64,000 nt of DNA. It comes from Gammaproteobacteria bacterium (GTDB taxonomy: Bacteria > Pseudomonadota > Gammaproteobacteria > Steroidobacterales > Steroidobacteraceae). The position numbers and the translations under genes are program-made. Location of the stretch: the NCBI GenBank assembly GCA_027459765.1, contig DAIDHD010000038.1, positions 1 to 64,000 of the forward strand, read 5' to 3'. Below the pieces are notes generated by a model. The model saw only the letters and a list, made by a program, of their open reading frames with translations, made no database searches and was not told where the DNA came from. This document shows positions 15,111 to 25,221 of the stretch, piece by piece; the first letter of the stretch is position 1, and each line of letters starts with the position of its first letter.

Positions 15111-17297
15111 GTGATCCTCACCGTCGCCATCGACACGCCGCTGCGGCGGGCCTTCGACTATCACGCCCCGGCCGGTGTCGCTCGCGAGCGTCTGGCGGGC
15201 CTTCAACCCGGTGTGCGGGTACGGGTTCCATTCGGCCGTCGGCAGAGCATCGGCGTCCTGGTCGGCTGCGGCACCGCCTCGAGCGTGGCGCCGGAGAAGC
15301 TCAAGGCCGCGCTCGAGATCCTGGACGACGAACCATTGTTCGACGCCGCGACTCTGTCGCTGCTCTGCTTCGCCGCCGACTACTACCACCACCCGATCGG
15401 CGAGGTGTTCGCGGCCGCCCTGCCGGCGGCCATCCGTGCCGGCGCCGCGGCGCACGACTGCGAGGAGGCCTGGACCCTCACGCCGGCCGGGCAAACGGCG
15501 CTCGAACTTCCGGCGGGCCGACGCGCGCCGCGCCAGCGCGAAATTCTCGAACGTCTGCTGGGCGGCGATCCGCTCGCCGACGACGCAGTCCAGGGCCGGC
15601 CCGCGCGCGCCGCCCTGGCGGCGTTGGCCGCGCGCGGCTTCATACGTTCGACCGTGCTGCCTCGCCCGGCGGCGACGATCACCCACACCGTGTCCGGCGT
15701 GGCACGCACTGCCGCACAACAGACGGCGGTGGACGCGATCACCGCGGCCTTCGGCCGTTACGCGGCGTTCCTGTTGCACGGCGTGACCGGCAGCGGCAAG
15801 ACCGAGGTGTACATGGAAGCGATCGCCGCGAGCCTCGCAGGCGACGGCCAGGCGCTGGTGCTCGTGCCCGAGATCGCACTCACCCCGCAACTCGTGCAGC
15901 GCTTCCGCGCACGCTTCGGCGGCGGCATCGCCGTGTTGCACTCCGGGGTCGCCGAGGTGGAGCGCCGCGACGCGTGGCGAGCCGCGCGCTCCGGGCGCGC
16001 ACGCATCGTGATCGGCACCCGTTCGGCCGTGTTCGCGCCGCTCGCGCGTCTCGGCCTGGTGGTGGTGGACGAGGAACACGACGCCTCCTACAAGCAACAG
16101 GAGGGGTTGCGCTACTCGGCACGCGATCTCGCGGTGCTGCGCGCGCAACGCGCGCAGGTTCCGGTGGTTCTCGGCTCCGCCACGCCGTCTCTCGAGACGC
16201 TGGAAAACGTCGCGCAGGGCCGCTACACGCGCTTGTCCCTGCCGCAGCGCCCCGGCGGCACGCCTCCGCCGCGCATCCGGCTCATCGACCTGCGGCGCGT
16301 GGCGAGCGATCACGGCCTGTCGCAGCCCGCGCTCGCCGCCATGGCCACGCACCTCGCGGCCGGCGGTCAGGTGATCGCGTACCTGAACCGTCGCGGCTAC
16401 GCTCCGTGCCTTTACTGCATCGCCTGCGGCTGGGTGGCGCCATGCGCCCACTGTGACGCGCGCATGGTGCTGCATCGTCGCGCGGCACGGTTGCGCTGCC
16501 ATCACTGCGGCGCCAGCGGCGAGGTGCCGTCCACCTGCGGCGCCTGCGGGCAGCCGCTCGCCCCGGTCGGCCAGGGCACCGAGCGGGTGGAGGAGACGAT
16601 GGCGAGGCTGTTCCCGGACGCCCCCCTGGCGCGCCTCGACCGCGATGCCGTCGGCTCCGCCGCGGCGCTCGATGCCGTGCTCGCCCGCGTGCGCAACGGC
16701 GAGGCGCGCATTCTCGTCGGCACGCAGATGCTCACCAAGGGACACGACTTCCCCGACGTCAGCCTGGTGGTGGTGCTGGATGCGGATCAGGGATTGTTCT
16801 CGAGCGACTTCCGCGCCTCGGAGCGGCTCGCGCAGACCATCACCCAGGTGGCGGGTCGCGCGGGACGGGGCTCGCGGCCGGGCGAGGTGCTGGTGCAGAC
16901 CGCGTTCCCGGAACACCCGCTGCTCACCCGGCTCATCGCCGGCGGCTACGAGGAATTCGCCAGCGCCGCGCTCGACGAGCGCCGCGAGGCGCTCTGGCCC
17001 CCCTTCTCCCGCCTGGCGCTGCTGCGGGCCGAAGCACGCGACGCGGCCGCGCTCGACGCCTATCTGCGTGCCGCGGCAGAGGCCGGCAGAGGCCGCGCCG
17101 AAGTCGAAGTGCTGGGGCCGGCCAACGCGCTGATGGCGCGCCGTGCCGACCACTATCGCGCCCACCTGCTCGTCGAAGGCGCGAGCCGCTCGGCCGTGCA
17201 GCGCTTCCTCGCCGACTGGCTGCCGCGGATCGAGCGGCTGCCGGCACCGTCCGGCCTGCGCTGGTCCATCGACGTCGATCCGCTCGAATTGGACTGA
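15111..17297 (+). CDS. priA: primosomal replication protein N' (PriA helicase)
   Basis: 728-aa superfamily 2 helicase that restarts stalled replication forks. The N-terminal DNA-binding region (LTVAIDTPLRRAFDYHAP) is followed by Walker A GVTGSGKTE, DEEHD (Walker B), and the eight-Cys zinc region (CLYCIACG, CAHC, CHHCG, CGACG). C-terminal motifs include GTQMLTKGHDFPDVSLV and QVAGRAGRG. I chose the GTG at 15111, 7 nt after AAGGA, which gives the usual PriA start; an in-frame GTG at 15093 is poorer. The gene is followed 48 bp later by argS. Confidence 0.96.
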   Translation: MILTVAIDTPLRRAFDYHAPAGVARERLAGLQPGVRVRVPFGRRQSIGVLVGCGTASSVAPEKLKAALEILDDEPLFDAATLSLLCFAADYYHHPIGEVFAAALPAAIRAGAAAHDCEEAWTLTPAGQTALELPAGRRAPRQREILERLLGGDPLADDAVQGRPARAALAALAARGFIRSTVLPRPAATITHTVSGVARTAAQQTAVDAITAAFGRYAAFLLHGVTGSGKTEVYMEAIAASLAGDGQALVLVPEIALTPQLVQRFRARFGGGIAVLHSGVAEVERRDAWRAARSGRARIVIGTRSAVFAPLARLGLVVVDEEHDASYKQQEGLRYSARDLAVLRAQRAQVPVVLGSATPSLETLENVAQGRYTRLSLPQRPGGTPPPRIRLIDLRRVASDHGLSQPALAAMATHLAAGGQVIAYLNRRGYAPCLYCIACGWVAPCAHCDARMVLHRRAARLRCHHCGASGEVPSTCGACGQPLAPVGQGTERVEETMARLFPDAPLARLDRDAVGSAAALDAVLARVRNGEARILVGTQMLTKGHDFPDVSLVVVLDADQGLFSSDFRASERLAQTITQVAGRAGRGSRPGEVLVQTAFPEHPLLTRLIAGGYEEFASAALDERREALWPPFSRLALLRAEARDAAALDAYLRAAAEAGRGRAEVEVLGPANALMARRADHYRAHLLVEGASRSAVQRFLADWLPRIERLPAPSGLRWSIDVDPLELD

Positions 17298-17345
17298 GGT
17301 ACACTGCCGGCCCTTCGAGAAGACCCCGCGAGTCCTGGAACGCCC

Positions 17346-19100
17346 GTGAAGACGCTCATCGAATCGTTGCTGCGCACCGCGCTCGGCCGCCTGTCCGAGA
17401 CGCTCGAGATCCCGGCGGACGTGACCATCGAGGTCGAGCCGACCCGCGACCCCGGCCACGGCGACTTCGCCAGCAACCTCGCCATGCGGCTGGCGAAGGC
17501 GACCCGGCGCAATCCCCGCGAGCTCGCAACCGCGTTGCGAGAGGCATTGCCGGCGGACCCGGCGATCGCCGAGGTGCGGATCGCGGGACCGGGATTCGTG
17601 AATTTCTTCCTGCGCCCTGGCGCCTATCACGGCGAAGTGGCCCGGATCCTCGCCGCCGGCGCCGACTACGGCAAGTCCACGATCGGCGCGGGCCGCTCGG
17701 TGCTGGTGGAGTTCGTCTCCGCCAATCCCACCGGTCCGCTGCACGTCGGGCACGGGCGGCACGCCGCCTTCGGCGCGACCCTCGCCAACGTGCTCGCGGC
17801 CGCCGGCTTCCGCGTGGCCCGCGAGTACTACGTCAACGACGCCGGCCGGCAGATGGAGATCCTCGCCGCAAGCACCTGGCTGCGCTATCTCGAGCGGCGC
17901 GGCGAACGCTTCCGCTTCCCGGCCAACGGCTACCGCGGCGATTACATCGTCGCCATCGCGGCGAAACTCGACGCCGAGGTCGGCGCCGCGCTGGCGCATC
18001 CGGCCGCCGCGGTGTTCACCGGCCTGCCGGCCGACGAGCCGGACGGCGGCGACAAGGATGCCTACATCGACGCCGTGATCGCCCGCGCCCGCGAGCTGCT
18101 CGGCGAGCAGGCGTTCCGGCGGGTGCTGGATCTCGCGCTCGCCGACATCCTCGCCGACATCCGCGACGACCTGGCCGAGTTCGGCGTGACCTTCGACTCC
18201 TGGTTCTCGGAGCGCTCCCTCGCCGACGGCGGCGCCGTCGACCGCGCGCTCGCGACGCTCGAGGCCGGCGGCCACGCCTATCGCAAGGACGGCGCGCTCT
18301 GGTTCCGCAGCACCGCGTTCGGCGACGAGAAGGACCGGGTGGTGGTGCGCGAGAACGGCGTGAAGACCTATTTCGCCTCCGACCTCGCGCTGGTGCTCAA
18401 CAAGCGCGAGCGCGGATTCGAGCACCTCATCTACGTGTGGGGCGCCGATCACCACGGCTACATCGCGCGGCTGCGAGCCGGCCTGATCGCGCTCGGCGGT
18501 CCCGCCGAGTGTTTCGAGGTGCGCCTGGTGCAGTTCGTGACGCTGTATCGGGGCGGCGAAAAGGCGCAAATGTCGACCCGCTCCGGGGAATTCGTCACGC
18601 TGCGCGACCTGCGCCAGGAGGTCGGCAACGACGCCGCGCGCCTGTTCTACGTCATGCGCAGCAACGACCAGCACCTGGACTTCGACCTGGAGCTCGCCAA
18701 GGCGCGCTCGAACGACAATCCGGTCTACTACATCCAGTACGCGCACGCGCGCGTGTCGAGCGTGCGCCGGCAGCTCGCCGAGCGCGGCCTCGCCCACGAC
18801 GCGGCTCGCGGCCTCGCCTGCCTCGAGCGCCTCACGGAACCGCAGGAACTTGCGCTGATCAAGCGTCTGGCGCAATTCCCGGAGATCGTGCAATACGCCG
18901 CGCTACAGCGCGCGCCGCACGCGCTGGTGCATTACCTGCGCGACCTCGCCAACGATTTCCACACCTACTACAGCGCGCACCAGTTCATCGTCGAGGACGA
19001 GGGCTTGCGCGACGCGCGCCTCGCGCTCGCACTCGCCACGCAGACCGTGGTGCGCAACGGACTCGCGCTGCTCGGCGTGTCGGCGCCGGACACGATGTAA
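17346..19100 (+). CDS. argS: arginyl-tRNA synthetase
   Basis: 584-aa class I synthetase that charges tRNA-Arg. The N-terminal Add-1 domain recognises the tRNA D-loop. The HIGH-type motif is HVGHGR within [17 protein letters not shown], and the KMSKS position reads MSTRSGE, the normal degenerate form in ArgS. The C-terminal DALR anticodon-binding domain includes [12 protein letters not shown]. Starts at GTG. It sits in the priA-argS-SPOR arrangement usual in Betaproteobacteria. Confidence 0.96.
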   Translation: MKTLIESLLRTALGRLSETLEIPADVTIEVEPTRDPGHGDFASNLAMRLAKATRRNPRELATALREALPADPAIAEVRIAGPGFVNFFLRPGAYHGEVARILAAGADYGKSTIGAGRSVLVEFVSANPTGPLHVGHGRHAAFGATLANVLAAAGFRVAREYYVNDAGRQMEILAASTWLRYLERRGERFRFPANGYRGDYIVAIAAKLDAEVGAALAHPAAAVFTGLPADEPDGGDKDAYIDAVIARARELLGEQAFRRVLDLALADILADIRDDLAEFGVTFDSWFSERSLADGGAVDRALATLEAGGHAYRKDGALWFRSTAFGDEKDRVVVRENGVKTYFASDLALVLNKRERGFEHLIYVWGADHHGYIARLRAGLIALGGPAECFEVRLVQFVTLYRGGEKAQMSTRSGEFVTLRDLRQEVGNDAARLFYVMRSNDQHLDFDLELAKARSNDNPVYYIQYAHARVSSVRRQLAERGLAHDAARGLACLERLTEPQELALIKRLAQFPEIVQYAALQRAPHALVHYLRDLANDFHTYYSAHQFIVEDEGLRDARLALALATQTVVRNGLALLGVSAPDTM

Positions 19101-19116
19101 TCTCCGGAGGCCTGGC

Positions 19117-19725
19117 GTGGCGCGCGACTACAAGCCGAGGCGCAAGGCCCGGCGCGGCCCGGGCTGGGGCGGGGCGGTCGCGGGGCTCGGCCTCGGTCTG
19201 GCGGTCGCGGTGGGAATCTACCTGCGCGATCACCGCAGCGCGCCGCCCGCCGGGACTCCACCCGCGGGCAAGCCGCCGGCCGCCGCGCCGGCCAACGGCG
19301 CGCCAGCGAACGGCGCCGCGTCCACCGCGGCGGCGTCGAGCCCCCGGGCAGGCGCGTCGCAGGCGGGCACTCCGGCCGGGGAGCCGTACGCCTTCTACGA
19401 CATGCTGCCGAAATTCTCGGTGACGGTGCCCGAGAAGGAGCGGAACAAGCCGACCCGACCGGAGGTGAAGGCGGCGCCAGAGACGCGCCGCGGCACCTAC
19501 GTGCTGCAGGCGGGTTCCTACCACACCTTCGCCGAGGCGGATCGGATGCGCGCCAAGCTCGCGCTCAAGGGCATCGAATCGAAGGTGCAGAAGGTCGCGC
19601 TGGACGGGGATACCTGGCTGCGCGTGCGGATCGGACCGATTTCCAATCTCGACGAGCTCAACCGCCTGCGCGACGCGCTGCGCAGGGCGGACGTCGACGT
19701 GCAGGTGATCCGCGTCGGCGACTGA
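19117..19725 (+). CDS. SPOR-domain cell-division protein (FtsN-like)
   Basis: 202-aa bitopic membrane protein. A basic N-terminus (DYKPRRKARRG) precedes one transmembrane helix (about 18-37), then a Pro/Ala-rich periplasmic linker and a C-terminal SPOR domain (about 125-202; TYVLQAGSYHTFAEADRMRA). SPOR domains bind septal, denuded peptidoglycan. GTG at 19117 lies 8 nt after GGAGG, 16 bp after argS, so it is co-transcribed. Confidence 0.9.
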   Translation: MARDYKPRRKARRGPGWGGAVAGLGLGLAVAVGIYLRDHRSAPPAGTPPAGKPPAAAPANGAPANGAASTAAASSPRAGASQAGTPAGEPYAFYDMLPKFSVTVPEKERNKPTRPEVKAAPETRRGTYVLQAGSYHTFAEADRMRAKLALKGIESKVQKVALDGDTWLRVRIGPISNLDELNRLRDALRRADVDVQVIRVGD

Positions 19726-19740
19726 GCGCGAGGCGGCGCT

Positions 19741-21102
19741 TCAGTCCTCGCGCAGATGCCTGAAGTCCACCCCGAGCGCGCGCAGCTTGCGATAGAGGTG
19801 GGTGCGCTCCATCCCGACGCGCTTCGCGAGCTGGCCAACCTTGCCGTTGCAGAGCAGGAGCTGCTGCTGGAGATAGGCGCGCTCGAATTGCTCGCGAGCC
19901 TCGCGCAGCGGCAGCGCGAGCAGATCCTGCTTCACCAGCGGCTCGTCGGCCGCCATCTTGCCCTCGAGCTCGCGCTCGACTTCCTCGAGCGCGATGTCCT
20001 CGCCGGCGCCGAGCACGAGCATCCGCTGCACCAGGTTCTTGAGCTCGGCGAGGTTGCCGGGCCAGGGGTAGTTGCGCAGGCGGTTCTGGGCAGCGACGCT
20101 GAAGCGGCGCAGCGGCAGGTGCTGGTCGTCGACCAGGCGGTCGACGTAGTAGCGCAGGAGGTCGGGCACGTCCTCCGCGTATTCGCGCAGCGGCGGCACC
20201 TTGAGCGTGATCACGTCGAGCTGCACGGCGAGGTCGCGGCGGAACGGGTCGGGACCGCCACTCTGCTCGAAGCCTTCCTGCGCCGAGGCGACCCAGCGCA
20301 CGTTGAGCGGCAGGCGCTCGCGGCCGCCGACGCGGGTGTAGCCGCTCTGCTCGATCGCGCCCAGCAGCACTTTCTGCGCCGCGCTCGACAGATCCTCGAG
20401 CCCGTTCAGGTACAGCGAGCCGCCGGCCGCCTGGTCGAAGGCGCCGAGTTGCACCCGGCCGTCGCGCTCGCTGCCGCACAGCGCCGCTTCCGGGTCGGTG
20501 CCCAGGCTCGCGCACACCACCATGAAGAAGGGCTTGTCGGCGCGCGGGCTGAGCGAGTGCAGGTAGCGCGCATAGGCTTCGCGCCCGGAGCCGAGCTCGC
20601 CCAGCAACAACACCGGCGATCCGCTCGCGGCGGCGTGCTGCACTTGGTCACGCAGCACCTGCGTGCGGCGGCTCTTGCCTACCGGTACGGCCAGCGCCTG
20701 CGCCTGGCTGCGCTCGGAGAGCCGCTTGCGGCGCCCGGCGTCGAGCGCGCGCTCCACGGTCTTCAGGAGCTTGGTGAGCGACAGCGGCTTTTCGACGTAG
20801 TCGAACGCGCCGAGACGGGTCGCCTCCACGGCGGTCTCGACCGTGCCGTGTCCCGACATCATCACCACGGGACAGTCGAACCCCTGGGAGGTGGACCATT
20901 CGCGCAGCAGGGTGATGCCGTCGGTGTCCGGCATCCAGATGTCGAGCAGGACCAGGTCGGGGGCCGCCGCGGCGCGTGCGAGACGGGCCTGCGCCGCGTT
21001 CGCCGCGACGTCGACCTCGTAGCCTTCCTCGGCGAGTATCTCCCTGAGGAGACCGCGGATGTCGGCTTCGTCGTCCACCACCAGAATTCTCGACGCGCTC
21101 AT
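19741..21102 (-). CDS. ntrX: NtrX-like response regulator with degenerate AAA+ domain
   Basis: 453-aa response regulator. The receiver domain (1-120) has the phospho-acceptor Asp54 (LVLLDIWMPD) and the conserved SGHGT and EKPL motifs. The central domain aligns with sigma54-activator AAA+ modules but is degraded: Walker A reads GELGSGRE (Arg instead of Lys), the GAFTGA loop is deleted, and Walker B reads SLYLNGLEDL without the Asp-Glu pair. The C-terminal Fis-type HTH (VGQLAKRVGMERTHLYRKLR) is intact. It therefore should bind DNA and respond to NtrY, but is unlikely to act through sigma54. Overlaps ntrY by ATGA. Confidence 0.88.
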   Translation of the reverse strand: MSASRILVVDDEADIRGLLREILAEEGYEVDVAANAAQARLARAAAAPDLVLLDIWMPDTDGITLLREWSTSQGFDCPVVMMSGHGTVETAVEATRLGAFDYVEKPLSLTKLLKTVERALDAGRRKRLSERSQAQALAVPVGKSRRTQVLRDQVQHAAASGSPVLLLGELGSGREAYARYLHSLSPRADKPFFMVVCASLGTDPEAALCGSERDGRVQLGAFDQAAGGSLYLNGLEDLSSAAQKVLLGAIEQSGYTRVGGRERLPLNVRWVASAQEGFEQSGGPDPFRRDLAVQLDVITLKVPPLREYAEDVPDLLRYYVDRLVDDQHLPLRRFSVAAQNRLRNYPWPGNLAELKNLVQRMLVLGAGEDIALEEVERELEGKMAADEPLVKQDLLALPLREAREQFERAYLQQQLLLCNGKVGQLAKRVGMERTHLYRKLRALGVDFRHLRED

Positions 21103-23324
21103 GCTCGTTCTCTCCTCACTTCGCCTCTGCGGGGCTCGCGTCCGCCGGCGGACCGGGCGGTCTCTCCGAGCGGCAGCGTGACCCTCACCCGGGCTCCGCC
21201 ATTGCGTTGATTATCCGCTTCTATGCGTCCCCCGTGCTCCTCGACGATCTTCTTCACGATCGCGAGGCCGAGGCCCGTGCCCTTGGGCTTGCTGGTTACG
21301 TAGGGATCGAACACGGTGCCGAGCAGGTCCCTGGGAAAGCCCGGACCGTTGTCGGCGACCACGACCGACGCTGCGGGCGCGTGCGAATCGTCCAGGAACT
21401 GCGTCTGCACGTCCACCAGCGCATCGGCGCGGCCTTCCAGCGCCTCGAGCGCGTTGGTGAGCAGGTTGTTGAGGATCTGGCGCACGCGCACGCGGTCGGC
21501 GACTATCGACGGCAGCTCCGGATCGAGCGCGAGGCGGATCTGCGCGCTGCCTTCCTGGGCGCGGTACAGTTCGGCCACCTCCACGACGAGCTGGTTCAGG
21601 TCGAAGCGGGTGACCAGCATCTCGGGGGCGCGCGCGTACTCGCTGAAGGCGTTCACCATCTGCTTCATCGCGTCGACCTGGGAGATGATGGTGTGCGTGG
21701 CGCGCTCCAGCACCTGCGCGTCCTGCGAGTTCATGTTGCCGAGGAGCCTGCGCTGCATGCGCTCGGCCGAGAGCTGGATCGGCGTGAGCGGATTCTTGAT
21801 CTCGTGGGCGAGGCGGCGCGCCACCTCGCCCCAGGCCGCGTCGCGCTGCGCCTGCAGGAGCGTGGTGATGTCGTCGAACACCAGCACCATCCCCGGGGCG
21901 CCCCCCTCGTCGGGCAGGGCCGTGCACGCGCAGACGAGCACGCGGCGCCCGCCATCCGCCATCAGCTCGATCTGTTCGCGCCAGTCGCGTTCGCCGGCGT
22001 CGAGGTGCGCGCGCACGCCGCCGAGGAACTGGCGGAACAGTGCGCCCTCGCCCACCGACTCGTCGAACGGCCTGCCGACCGCCGCTTCGAGATCGACGCC
22101 GAGGATGGAACTCGCGGCCTGGTTCGCGGTGCGTAGCGTGCGGTCGGCCTGCAGCGACACCACGCCGGTCGACAGACGCGCGAGGATGACGGCGAGTCCG
22201 GCCCGCTCCGCCTCCACGGCCTGTTGGCTGCGCCGCGCTTGGTCGCGCGCCCGCGCCAGGCGCTTGGTCATGTCGTTGAAGGAGGCCACCAGGAAGCCGA
22301 GTTCGTCGCGCGAGGGCAGCGGAAGCTGGGTGTCGTAGTCGCCCTTCGCCACCGCGCGCGTGCCCGCGATCAGGTCCTGCAGCGGTTGCACCAGCCGCTG
22401 CGCGGCGAAGAACGCGCCGTAGACCGCGGCGATGAGCGACATCAGCACGACGAAGCTCAGGATCAGCACGAACGTCGATTTCAGCGGGCGGCGCAGCTGG
22501 ACCAGGTTGGCGTACTGCGAATAGGAGCGCTGCACCGTGTCCGCCAGCTGGCTCAGCTGCTGCGGCACCGGATACAGGCCGATGAGCACCCGCGAGCCCG
22601 GTCCGCCGGGCCCGTCGAGCGGCGCCGCGGTGCGGATCACGTAGCCGCCCTGGCTGTCCGTGTCCAGGTTGAAGTAGGGCTGGCCGTGGCGGAGCTTGAG
22701 CATCATCTCGCCGGTCGCCGATATCGGCAGCGCGTCCATCGGCCGTTCGGAGCTCGTGGCGAGGATTCGCCCCTGGGGACCGGTGACCGTGAATTCCAGC
22801 GCGGCGCTCTCGCGCCGCTCGCGGTCGAGCGCGCCCACCAGGTCGTAGTCCGACACGCTCGACAGGCCCTGGGCGACGACCTGGGTGTGCTGCAGGAACT
22901 CGCGCACGCGCAGTTCGAGGGCGGCGTGCGACAGCTCGCGCGTGTCCTTGAGCCCCTGGCTCACCTCGACCTCGAACCAGCTGTCGACGCCGCGGCTCAA
23001 GAATTGCAGTGCGAAGTAGTAGACCACCAGGATGGGGACCACCGCGAGGGCGCTGAAGATCGCGACCGTGCGCCCCTTGAGCCGCGAGCCCGGCACGTGC
23101 CGCCGGAAATCGCGCACCAGGTTGCCGAGCTTCACCGCGAGCAGCGCGAGCAGCGTGCACAGCCCGGTGATGTTGATGAGCAGGATCCAGGGCAACCAGC
23201 GGTCGAACGCCGCCGAGTCGCGCGACACCGAGCCGAGCAGATACAGCGCGGCGAGCCACAGCGCCACGCCCGCCGCGGCGAGCGCGGTCGCCCCGTGACG
23301 GCGTGTCAGCGCTGGAACGTCCAA
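21099..23324 (-). CDS. ntrY: NtrY-like sensor histidine kinase
   Basis: About 741-aa membrane histidine kinase. The N-terminal region has several transmembrane helices and a periplasmic sensor, followed by HAMP (LVQPLQDLIAGTRAVAKGDY), PAS (GVVSLQADRTLRTANQAASS), HisKA with phospho-His in RRLAHEIKNPLTP, and an HATPase domain with N, G1 (DNGPGFP) and G2 (GTGLGLAIVKKIVEEHGG) boxes. The start is uncertain: a TTG at 23324 overlaps the DUF4390 gene by 19 nt, and a CTG at 23309 is in a CTGA overlap. Pairs with the adjacent NtrX, probably sensing redox or nitrogen status. Confidence 0.9.
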   Translation of the reverse strand: MDVPALTRRHGATALAAAGVALWLAALYLLGSVSRDSAAFDRWLPWILLINITGLCTLLALLAVKLGNLVRDFRRHVPGSRLKGRTVAIFSALAVVPILVVYYFALQFLSRGVDSWFEVEVSQGLKDTRELSHAALELRVREFLQHTQVVAQGLSSVSDYDLVGALDRERRESAALEFTVTGPQGRILATSSERPMDALPISATGEMMLKLRHGQPYFNLDTDSQGGYVIRTAAPLDGPGGPGSRVLIGLYPVPQQLSQLADTVQRSYSQYANLVQLRRPLKSTFVLILSFVVLMSLIAAVYGAFFAAQRLVQPLQDLIAGTRAVAKGDYDTQLPLPSRDELGFLVASFNDMTKRLARARDQARRSQQAVEAERAGLAVILARLSTGVVSLQADRTLRTANQAASSILGVDLEAAVGRPFDESVGEGALFRQFLGGVRAHLDAGERDWREQIELMADGGRRVLVCACTALPDEGGAPGMVLVFDDITTLLQAQRDAAWGEVARRLAHEIKNPLTPIQLSAERMQRRLLGNMNSQDAQVLERATHTIISQVDAMKQMVNAFSEYARAPEMLVTRFDLNQLVVEVAELYRAQEGSAQIRLALDPELPSIVADRVRVRQILNNLLTNALEALEGRADALVDVQTQFLDDSHAPAASVVVADNGPGFPRDLLGTVFDPYVTSKPKGTGLGLAIVKKIVEEHGGRIEADNQRNGGARVRVTLPLGETARSAGGREPRRGEVRRERA

Positions 23325-23887
23325 GTGTACCAATCGCTCTCCCGGTGCCACTCGCTGACCCAGAACATCAGCACCCGCAAGCGGAACGGCACCTTCCCGT
23401 AATCGATCTTGGCGCGCACGCTCGCCTCGTAGCGCCGCCCGCCGGGCATCAGCGAGGCGTCGACCACGGGGAGGCTGTGCACGTCGGCGAGCTCCTCGAG
23501 CGCGCCGTCCAGCGTGCCGAAGGATTCCTGCTGGCCGCTGTTGTCGTTGTGCAGGATGAAGCGGGCGCTGACCGCGTTGTACTCGAGGTGGTAGTGCTGG
23601 GTGAGTTCGGCGACGCGCGAGTTGGGCAGCCACTGGCGCACCCGATCGATGTCGATCTCCAGCGCGAGTTCGAGCGGCACGCCGTCGGCGACGCCACGGC
23701 GCACCGCCTCGCCGATGGGCAGGTCGAGGTGCGCGTCCAGGTGGTACACCCCGTCCTTGAGCTCGAGGTCGGCGGAGCGGATTTCGAACCCGCCCTCCAG
23801 GCCGTCGGCGTGGGCGAGCGGCTGGCCCGCGCCGATCAGGACGAAGAGCGCCGCCAGCTTCCAGCGTCTTGCGAGAGAGGCGTTCAT
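23306..23887 (-). CDS. DUF4390 exported protein
   Basis: 193-aa protein with a signal peptide (residues 1-28, LAALFVLIGAGQPLAHA). The mature part is beta-rich and carries DUF4390 features (YHLDAHLDLPIGEAVRRGVA and SEWHRESDWYTWTFQR at the C-terminus). It is always found between rsmB and ntrY in many Betaproteobacteria, which suggests that it works with the NtrY periplasmic sensor, though no function is established. ATG overlaps the rsmB stop (ATGA). Confidence 0.85.
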   Translation of the reverse strand: MNASLARRWKLAALFVLIGAGQPLAHADGLEGGFEIRSADLELKDGVYHLDAHLDLPIGEAVRRGVADGVPLELALEIDIDRVRQWLPNSRVAELTQHYHLEYNAVSARFILHNDNSGQQESFGTLDGALEELADVHSLPVVDASLMPGGRRYEASVRAKIDYGKVPFRLRVLMFWVSEWHRESDWYTWTFQR

Positions 23888-25221
23888 CTTTTGGTCAGCG
23901 CAGCATAATAGAAGCCATCGCCACCCGCCTCACCGGGCAGCAGCTGCACGCCGATGCCGTCGTCGGTGCCGATGTCGGGCCAGCCCGGCCAGTGCGCGCG
24001 CGGCACCGCGTGCGCATCCGCGGTACCGGCAAGGAACCCCTGCAGCAGATCGCGATTCTCGGCGCGGGTGTAGGTGCAGGTGGCGTACACCAGCCGGCCA
24101 CCCGGGGCGAGCAGCGGCCAGAGCGCGGCAAGGAGCTTCAGCTGCTGCGCCGGCAGCTTGGCCAGGTCCGCAGGACGGCGGCGCAGACGAATGTCGGGGT
24201 GGCGGCGCACCACGCCGAGTGCCGAGCAGGGCGCATCCAGCAGGATGCGGTCGAAGGGGACACCGTCCCACCAGGTGGACGGCTGCGAGGCGTCGCCGGC
24301 GACGAGCTGGGCAGCGGCCGCTCCGCGCTCGAGGTTCTCGCGCACTCGCGCCAGGCGTGCGGCGTCGACGTCGACCGCCACCAGCGCCGCCGGGTCGGCG
24401 GCCCGTTCGGCGATCAGCTGGGTCTTGCCCCCGGGGGCGGCGCAGGCGTCCAGGATGCGCAGGTTCGGGGCGAGCGCGAGCGGAAACTGCACGCATTGCG
24501 CGGCGAGGTCCTGCACCGAGACCAGCCCCTGCGCAAAGCCGGGCAAGCGCTCGACCTCGCAGGGCTGCTCCAGGGCGAGCGCGTACGGCACCTGCGGCGC
24601 GAGCCGTGCCGGGCGACCCTCGGCTTCGAGCAGCGCCCGGTAGGCCTCGGCGGTCGTGCGACGCGCGTCGACCCGCAACCACAGCGGCGCCTGGGTGTCG
24701 CTCGCGGCGAGCACCTCTTGATAGCGCGCCGGCCAATCGGCGCGGGTGCGCGCGGCGAGCCACGCGGGTGCCGCGTAGCGGCTCGCCGGATCGCGCGCGA
24801 CGGCGGCGTCGACGCTCGCGCGCTCGCGCAGATAGCGCCGCAGCACCGCGTTCACCAGGCCGCTCGCGCGCGCGGCAGCCGTGGCCTTGACGGCATCGAC
24901 CGCGGCGTCGACCACGGCGTACTGCGGCGTGCGCGCGTCCTCGATCTCGTACAGCGCGACCGACAGCAGCGCGCGCACCGGCGGATCGAGCGCACGCACC
25001 GGCTTCGAGGACAGCCGCGCCAGGATCGCGTCGTGGCGGTAGTAACCGCGCACCGCGCCGTAGCTCAAGGAGCGCACCGCGGAGGCGCGCTCCGGCGCGG
25101 CGCCGCCCAGCACCGCCTGCAGCGCGGCGTCGAGCGTCGCGCCGCCGTCGCGAACCCGCAGCAACACGTCCGCGGCGAGCGCACGCGGATTCGGCCCGGC
25201 GGGCGGCACGGCCTCGTTCAT
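23884..25221 (-). CDS. rsmB: 16S rRNA m5C967 methyltransferase
   Basis: 445-aa enzyme that methylates C967 of 16S rRNA. An N-terminal NusB-like RNA-binding domain (about 10-145; ALAADVLLRVRDGGATLDAA) precedes a SAM-dependent methyltransferase domain with motif I DACAAPGGKT, the catalytic DAPCSALG and the second Cys region YATCTYTRAEN. Both Cys residues needed for m5C chemistry are present. The ATG overlaps fmt by 4 nt, within the def-fmt-rsmB operon. Confidence 0.95.
   Translation of the reverse strand: MNEAVPPAGPNPRALAADVLLRVRDGGATLDAALQAVLGGAAPERASAVRSLSYGAVRGYYRHDAILARLSSKPVRALDPPVRALLSVALYEIEDARTPQYAVVDAAVDAVKATAAARASGLVNAVLRRYLRERASVDAAVARDPASRYAAPAWLAARTRADWPARYQEVLAASDTQAPLWLRVDARRTTAEAYRALLEAEGRPARLAPQVPYALALEQPCEVERLPGFAQGLVSVQDLAAQCVQFPLALAPNLRILDACAAPGGKTQLIAERAADPAALVAVDVDAARLARVRENLERGAAAAQLVAGDASQPSTWWDGVPFDRILLDAPCSALGVVRRHPDIRLRRRPADLAKLPAQQLKLLAALWPLLAPGGRLVYATCTYTRAENRDLLQGFLAGTADAHAVPRAHWPGWPDIGTDDGIGVQLLPGEAGGDGFYYAALTKR

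Noticed and set aside
15078-18893. 1271-aa open frame on the minus strand
   Set aside because: It is antisense to priA and argS, Arg/Gly/Ala/His-rich with no domain; a GC-driven shadow frame.
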